The translations under genes were made by a program, and so were the position numbers. 13,101 nt of DNA from Cyclostephanos tholiformis (taxonomy: Eukaryota > Bacillariophyta > Thalassiosirophyceae > Thalassiosirales > Thalassiosiraceae). Where the stretch lies: assembly GCA_036939975.1 (NCBI GenBank), contig JALLPB010000763.1, forward strand, positions 1-13,101, given 5' to 3'. Below are positions 9,701 to 13,101 of the stretch, one piece after another. The notes beneath the pieces were generated by a model. That model was not told where the DNA came from. It did no database searches and saw only the letters and a program-made list of their open reading frames with translations. Position 1 is the stretch's first letter. The number at the start of each line of letters is the position of its first letter.

Positions 9701-10663
9701 TATCGGCCTGATTCTTTGGTGTCCGGTGGAGAGGACGGGCTCATCAAAATTTGGTCTCTGAAGACATCATCCATAGACCAGGGCGGAGGTGCAAAAAAGA
9801 AATCCATAAAATCTCGTTTAGTGCAGAGTCATCAGATGACCTCAATAACAGATTTCGATGAAGCAGACGCCCAAGGAGTACTTACCGGCCATGAAGGGAA
9901 AATCATCTGCATCAAAACTGCATGGCATGGCGACAAGCTGCTTTCGGGAGGCGCTGATAAAACAGTGAGGCTGTGGGACCTAGTCAGCGTTGGAAAACCG
10001 CTCATGACTTTTCGAGGGCACCAGGGATGGGTTACCGAAACTCATTTCTGGGGTTCGAACACCATTGTATCCGCCTCCACAGATCGATCCATTCATGTCT
10101 GGGATACCAGAGCTGGTTCATCCCCCATATTTGCCTTGAGATATCACCTTTCACCCGTCTCTGACCTACTTCTCGGAAATCGTTCAGAGCCGTTGTTGGT
10201 AAGTGCCGGTGCAGATGGCAGCCTCGCGACATGGGACGTCCGAGTGCTATCCGGAACTAGACAGGAATCATCGTCAGAAAGCAAATCAAATAAAGACGGA
10301 TCACTATCGTCGCGGACCATGCGTTCACCCATGGCCGCGATGAACCACGCCGATCAATCAAATTCATCGATGGATTGCGGATCGGTCAAACTAGCACGAG
10401 CGATTGGCAGGGATGACTTCTCATTTTTCAGCGTCAGCGACGACGGCGTAGTCAATGAATGGGAGGCCTCGAGTGGGTGCAAGATGAGCACGCACGAATC
10501 TGGGCACAAAGATGCGATTTCGGGCATATCTTCATTTTCTTCAACCGATGGTCTACGCCAAAATATGACCAGTGGTCGCGGGCAAGTGTCGACCATTTGT
10601 GGGACAATAACATGTTCCTGGGATGGTACTGTACGTTTAAGGAGACTGACACGTAAACGGTGA
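3756..10663 (+). CDS. SCD1: SCD1-like DENN/WD40 protein with N-terminal C2-like domain (2273 aa, two exons)
   Basis: Exons are 3756-6772 and 6859-10663; the spliced frame is continuous (AG|G, Arg1006). SCD1 in plants is a DENN-domain trafficking protein of the plasma membrane/clathrin pathway linked to RabE GTPases; a similar Rab-regulating role is inferred. Domains: acidic run of Glu/Asp (7-48); C2-like strands at 50-80, 165-213, 432-475 and 512-525, separated by glycine/acid-rich insertions; uDENN from IIDYVCILG (595) with FPEG at 657; cDENN from W775 through a L-T-E-C-R-I-L-I-H-S motif (~918), W947 and L-D-A-P-L-P-F-F-V-G-V (~961-972); dDENN about 1013-1155; SBF2-like helical region about 1410-1590; eight WD40 repeats from about 1771 to the end (9152-10657), with S-G-G-A-D-K-T-V-R-L-W-D-L the clearest. 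The start is the first ATG after an in-frame TGA at 3750-3752. Plant SCD1 is about half this length. Linkers are low-complexity and could tolerate alternative models. Confidence 0.9.
3780..3900 (+). repeat. GAG/GAA and GAT/GAC triplet repeats coding an acidic run
   Basis: Near-perfect purine triplets (GAG, GAA, GAC, GAT) encode poly-Glu (residues 8-23), a Asp-rich centre and a second poly-Glu (39-48). On the other strand the same DNA gives an open serine frame with no gene-like features. Triplet slippage would change length without breaking the frame. Confidence 0.9.
6773..6858 (+). other. 86-nt intron of the DENN/WD40 gene
   Basis: Donor AG|GTAAGC (6773) and acceptor TTGCATTGAAG|G (6858) flank an AT-rich insert with a T-rich 3' half. 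The unspliced frame hits TAA at 6774-6776. Splicing gives codon AGG (phase 2) and joins the end of cDENN (V-V-V-D-L-D-D) to the dDENN linker (RGPRTKVPPALP), the order expected of DENN proteins. Confidence 0.95.
8089..8850 (+). other. SBF2-like helical region inside the DENN/WD40 protein
   Basis: The encoded segment has C-L-E-K-L-V...A-E-L-A-L-R-N-P-S-A-Q-R-Y-L-F, then F-E-G-I-V-R-L-C-Y-A-V-L-E-A-C with a following E-x-x-Y-E-S-A-Y-R-L-L, and H-P-I-F-A-D-L-R-L-W-E. This spacing resembles the SBF2 domain found after the DENN module in MTMR5/MTMR13. A later piece (8679-8832) has L-Y-E-M-V-x-Y-N-V-P-A-E-E-V and a repeated leucine/arginine helix. The match is by eye only. Confidence 0.55.
9152..10657 (+). 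other. Eight WD40 repeats (C-terminal beta-propeller)
   Basis: Repeat ends can be read at about 9152-9241, 9441-9490, 9655-9761, 9887-9982, 10017-10110, 10150-10241, 10375-10467 and 10498-10657. Repeats 3-5 carry the canonical G-H...S-G-G/A-x-D-x-x-I/V-x-x-W-D pattern. Repeats 1, 7 and 8 lack the final W-D, and repeat 2 is interrupted by a Ser/Gly/Lys loop (about 9345-9420). The eight-repeat count matches plant SCD1. Confidence 0.85.
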
Positions 10664-11086
10664 CCGGTAACGCCACCAAACAGGCAGTCCCCGTGTCGGA
10701 ATGATTGCCACAATTCTACAGGGAAGGACGTGGTGGCGGCTTTGTCCTTGGAGGGACTGGGGGTAAGAGCAGGATGCGCGGAAGTCATCGCATTGACTCG
10801 GCTATGACTTTAAAAAAAGACGCAGAACCATGGACGAAAGACTGTCTGCGTCGAGGCCTCATTAGTTCGAGGAAGTATAATTCATTTGGATTTACAAACA
10901 TAGCCCGTTTACCTGGTTGCCAACTGAATGCTAAATTAACTTTTGAGACTCAAACAGTTTTAAGATACTATTTTTTTTTTTTTTTCTATTGGTAACTTTG
11001 AAACTCTGTTGGTAACTCAATCTCTAGAACAGCTTCGAATGAGTGCAGACTCTATGCACCCTAGCTTGCTCAAGCTCTGGGAGTGA
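10664..11086. other. Convergent intergenic region, no gene seen
   Basis: This 423-bp stretch lies between the 3' ends of the DENN/WD40 gene and the 11087-11588 gene. It holds a run of 15 T (10971-10985) and the 9-bp direct repeat TTGGTAACT at 10989 and 11009. It most likely serves as the two 3' UTRs. Confidence 0.5.
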
Positions 11087-11588
11087 TCACCTCCCACTCT
11101 TAGAGATCAAGTCCAATAACTGATTGGAACTAATGACGCACTGATTCGTCCCATCCAGGAGGCACGAGCCAACCTCACTGATGATATCATCGATCTCCGA
11201 CCTCGACATGCGATGCCCCATGCCGATGTTTTGCAATACGAGCTCTATGCCCTCGGCGGAGACCGCACGCCTGCCCGAATCGACGGAAGCAGCGTGAACT
11301 ATTTCCTTCTGAAATCGCCTTGGGAATTCTTGCGAATAACTACGGTGGTGAATGGAGGAGAGAAGTAGAGAACATTTTCGGCGTAAGCGTAAGTGATCTC
11401 GATCGACGAAACGATCCAACAGGGGAAGAAACTGTAGCTACCTAGAATTCTACTCACTTCCTGGCACGATATTCTTCGAGGATGTTGCACAGCTTGTCCA
11501 CCGACTGGGCACAGTTCATAGAGAGATGCCGCTGCGCGATGATATTACGTGCTGCGGGAGAAGCGGCGGCCCTGCGGAGAGGTAGCAT
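11087..11588 (-). CDS. Two-exon 127-aa protein with mitochondrial-type presequence; EF-hand-like fold possible
   Basis: Exons on the minus strand are 11588-11458 (131 nt) and 11339-11087 (253 nt), together 128 codons including TGA. Residues 1-23 are rich in Arg/Ala/Ser with no acids (MLPLRRAAASP...RNIIAQRHLS), typical of a mitochondrial transit peptide. Then follow C-A-Q-S-V-D-K-L-C-N-I-L-E-E-Y (26-40), an N-Y-S-Q-E-F-P-R-R-F-Q-K-E-I-V segment (44-58), and a helix pair G-I-E-L-V-L-Q-N-I-G...M-S-R-S-E-I-D-D-I-I (74-97) plus S-S-N-Q-L-L-D-L-I near the end. The second half resembles the helical spacing of calmodulin-type EF-hands but lacks the acidic loop ligands, so calcium binding is unlikely. 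I do not recognise the family. The start is the only ATG giving the presequence; Met24 is an alternative for a shorter cytosolic form. Confidence 0.75.
11340..11457 (-). other. 118-nt intron of the small mitochondrial-type gene
   Basis: The donor AA|GTGAGT (11457) is a full consensus, and the acceptor CACCACCGTAG|T (11340) follows a pyrimidine-rich tract (CTCTACTTCTCTCCTCC). The split codon AA|T (Asn44) restores one continuous frame, and the unspliced readings end in stops. Confidence 0.9.
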
Positions 11589-12067
11589 TGAGATGGAACT
11601 TATTGTTTCTGATGATTGTGTGTAGATGGTTATTTTTGTTCTTGCGTTTTATGCTTTTTACTCATCCTTCGCTCGGAGTTGTCAGATACCTGTGATTGGC
11701 GCTGTCATCGGGCTTGTTCTTTTTCCTCTCATCCGTTGACCTTTGTGTGCGATGGTGTCCTGACATTTTGGTATGACATTCCTACGCATGTGAATAGTCC
11801 CCCCGACAACACATCAGCCTCAGAATGACACATGATGTGACCCGTTCAAGAACAAGGGGATTTGCAGATACTACTTAGTACCATAGGTGCTTGGCCTTGG
11901 CTATGTGCAAGATGTCTCAAATTGGAATTCTGTCCAGGGGTAATTACTATGAATTCATCTGTAGAGGTAATTAAAAAATAAGGGGTCGTAATCTGACTCC
12001 CCCAAGCTGATCAACTGGGTTTAGCACCCCAAGACCCTTCCCCACCTTTGTCAGCATCACCACTGCC

Positions 12068-12091
12068 GAACATCATGCCTACATGATGTTC
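12068..12091. repeat. Perfect 10-bp inverted repeat, 4-nt loop
   Basis: GAACATCATG and CATGATGTTC flank CCTA. In RNA this would form a clean hairpin. It lies in gene-free sequence; no T-run follows, and terminators of this kind are not expected in nuclear DNA. Confidence 0.9.
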
Positions 12092-12370
12092 TCTCCCAGT
12101 GGATGCAGTTGAAGGGTTGATGGGCTGCCGAGCAGACGAATCCGATGATGACAATGATGTTGATTGTCACCATGTCGGATGCTATTGCCAATCTTCCAGT
12201 ACAACTTCTATCTATTCCCATGTCAAAAAAGGAGAAAACAGTCAACCAACAACTCAGATCGATGCATCGTTAGTAGAAAGAAGAATGGTCTTATTTGTAG
12301 ATTAATGATGATAAACACCAATTTTAATGACATATCCTTATAGATTAATACTATTTTAGCTAGGTTGTGC

Positions 12371-12412
12371 ATTCCCCAAGGATTCCTAGGAATTCCCCCA
12401 GGATTCCCTTTT
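12371..12412. repeat. Imperfect 21-bp tandem repeat
   Basis: Units ATTCCCCAAGGATTCCTA (from 12371) and ATTCCCCCAGGATTCCCT (from 12392) repeat with three differences over 18 bases. Each unit is itself built of GATTCC/AATTCC half-repeats. Confidence 0.8.
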
Positions 12413-12434
12413 TTGACTTTTTCAAAAAGGGAAT
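12403..12434. repeat. 11-bp inverted repeat ATTCCCTTTTT / AAAAAGGGAAT
   Basis: The arms are 12403-12413 and 12424-12434 with a 10-nt spacer. A further AAAAGGGAA copy follows at about 12449-12457, so the same word occurs three times in 55 bp. Confidence 0.85.
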
Positions 12435-12708
12435 TCGGGTTCCTCTGTAAAAGGGAACCAATATAATACGATGTACAGACCAAGTGAAACATGCAAAAAA
12501 TCATTCCCTTTTGCCTACCATATGAGAGATTGCCTGGCTTTCGGGTCCTAACGTAAAGCTTGTACCAGGTTCTACAGTAATTTTCGGACCTGAAAGACAG
12601 GTCAGTTGTTTGGCTAGACGAGACCCCACCATGGTGGCCCTTCATTTGACCCTACCCCATGGTGCCACCGTTTTGTCCAAAAAAGCCATAGAATTGATTA
12701 TTGGAGGT

Positions 12709-12730
12709 GGTTGTGTGGGGGTTGTGTGGG
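12709..12730. repeat. 11-bp tandem duplication GGTTGTGTGGG
   Basis: Two perfect abutting copies at 12709-12719 and 12720-12730 lie in gene-free sequence. This is probably simple slippage. Confidence 0.9.
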
Positions 12731-12928
12731 ATGGATTTTTGAGTGGTAGGGTGAGTGGTTGGAGCACCACCGAAAACTGCATTGGTCGGCCCACATTTGG
12801 TTACCCGCCAACCTCCCCCCTGGCATCTTCAGATGCACCACACAGTTGGCTAGTGATGGGTGGCACAGGACCTGAATCTGTGTCATAGGCCATGGCATAT
12901 TGGTGGGAAGGTTATCTCACTAAATGTT

Positions 12929-12952
12929 GCGATTAGCTAATTAGCCCATCGC
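12929..12952. repeat. 24-bp near-palindrome around GCTAATTAGC
   Basis: A central perfect palindrome GCTAATTAGC (12936-12945) is framed by GCGAT (12929-12933) and ATCGC (12948-12952), so 20 of 24 positions are symmetric. The TAATTA core is a homeodomain-type site; a dimeric binding site is possible but unproven. Confidence 0.75.
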
Positions 12953-13101
12953 TGATGTAAGTGGGCGACAGACAGTCCCCTGGGATCAAGATGGCTGCTA
13001 GCCACAAGATCCAAACGTGATTAAATCCTGATGCACGTCATGTAAAGCCAAAGATTCCTATGTGGGAACATTTGGCAAGATAACCCTAGAAAAGATCACG
13101 A

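Larger units (their letters stand above)
11589..13101. other. 1.5 kb with no supportable gene
   Basis: The longest frames here (12223-12645 minus, 12610-12888 plus) lack recognisable domains or conserved-looking composition. The left end (11589-11800) should hold the promoter of the small mitochondrial-type gene. The right part contains several short inverted and direct repeats listed separately. I see no tRNA, no transposase remnant and no terminal repeats of an element. Confidence 0.5.

Noticed and set aside
10705..10995. 96-codon + strand frame after the DENN/WD40 stop
   Set aside because: It ends by reading poly-T as Phe and has no domain; it is better explained as 3' UTR.
11616..11828. 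70-codon + strand frame
   Set aside because: Short, cysteine/serine-rich random-like composition in the promoter of the small mitochondrial-type gene.
12223..12645. 140-codon minus-strand frame
   Set aside because: It crosses the simple repeats at 12371-12434, shows no domain, and neighbouring sequence gives no splice or homology support.
12610..12888. 92-codon + strand frame
   Set aside because: No recognisable motif, and it includes the slippage repeat GGTTGTGTGGG; it could be a chance frame in GC-moderate DNA.
11589..13101. tRNA, CRISPR or transposon
   Set aside because: No T-loop GGTTCGAATCC-type sequence, no regularly spaced repeats, and no transposase or long terminal repeats were seen.

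Overview
This window looks like nuclear DNA of a eukaryotic microalga, most probably a centric diatom of the Thalassiosira/Skeletonema type. The supporting signs are short GT-AG introns (86 and 118 nt fit the reading frames exactly), close gene spacing, homologues of two conserved eukaryotic proteins (COP9 signalosome subunit 7 and a plant SCD1-type DENN/WD40 protein), long acidic and glycine/serine low-complexity insertions, and a short protein with the R-V-R-hydrophobic-S...Y-D-D...K-W-Y pattern I associate with an expanded diatom family. The organism assignment is inference; there is no rRNA or organelle marker here.

Layout, left to right. (1) Bases 1-206 are an upstream region with a cluster of bZIP/bHLH-like palindromes. 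(2) Bases 318-770 (+) encode a 150-residue diatom-type hypothetical protein, preceded by a short uORF or broken N-terminus at 207-239. (3) Bases 1214-2739 (-) hold a CSN7 homologue whose frame changes at a perfect 29-bp tandem duplication (2193-2250). This is either a real frameshift, an assembly error, or a duplication inside a 98-nt intron. (4) Bases 2740-3755 are a roughly 1 kb divergent promoter region with a very strong G-run block. (5) Bases 3756-10663 (+) hold a two-exon gene for a 2273-residue protein with the order acidic N-terminus, C2-like domain split by insertions, uDENN/cDENN/dDENN, SBF2-like helical region and eight WD40 repeats. (6) Bases 11087-11588 (-) hold a two-exon gene for a 127-residue protein with a mitochondrial-type presequence. 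(7) Bases 11589-13101 show no supportable gene but carry several short inverted and direct repeats.

The genes do not form an obvious pathway. CSN7 belongs to the deneddylase that controls cullin-RING ubiquitin ligases. The DENN/WD40 protein is expected to act in Rab-dependent membrane traffic, as SCD1 does in plant cytokinesis and endocytosis. They share only the divergent intergenic region. I did not find a convincing new multi-gene system. The most worthwhile leads are the C2-DENN-SBF2-WD40 architecture with its hypertrophied insertions, the 29-bp duplication in CSN7, and the small mitochondrial-type protein.
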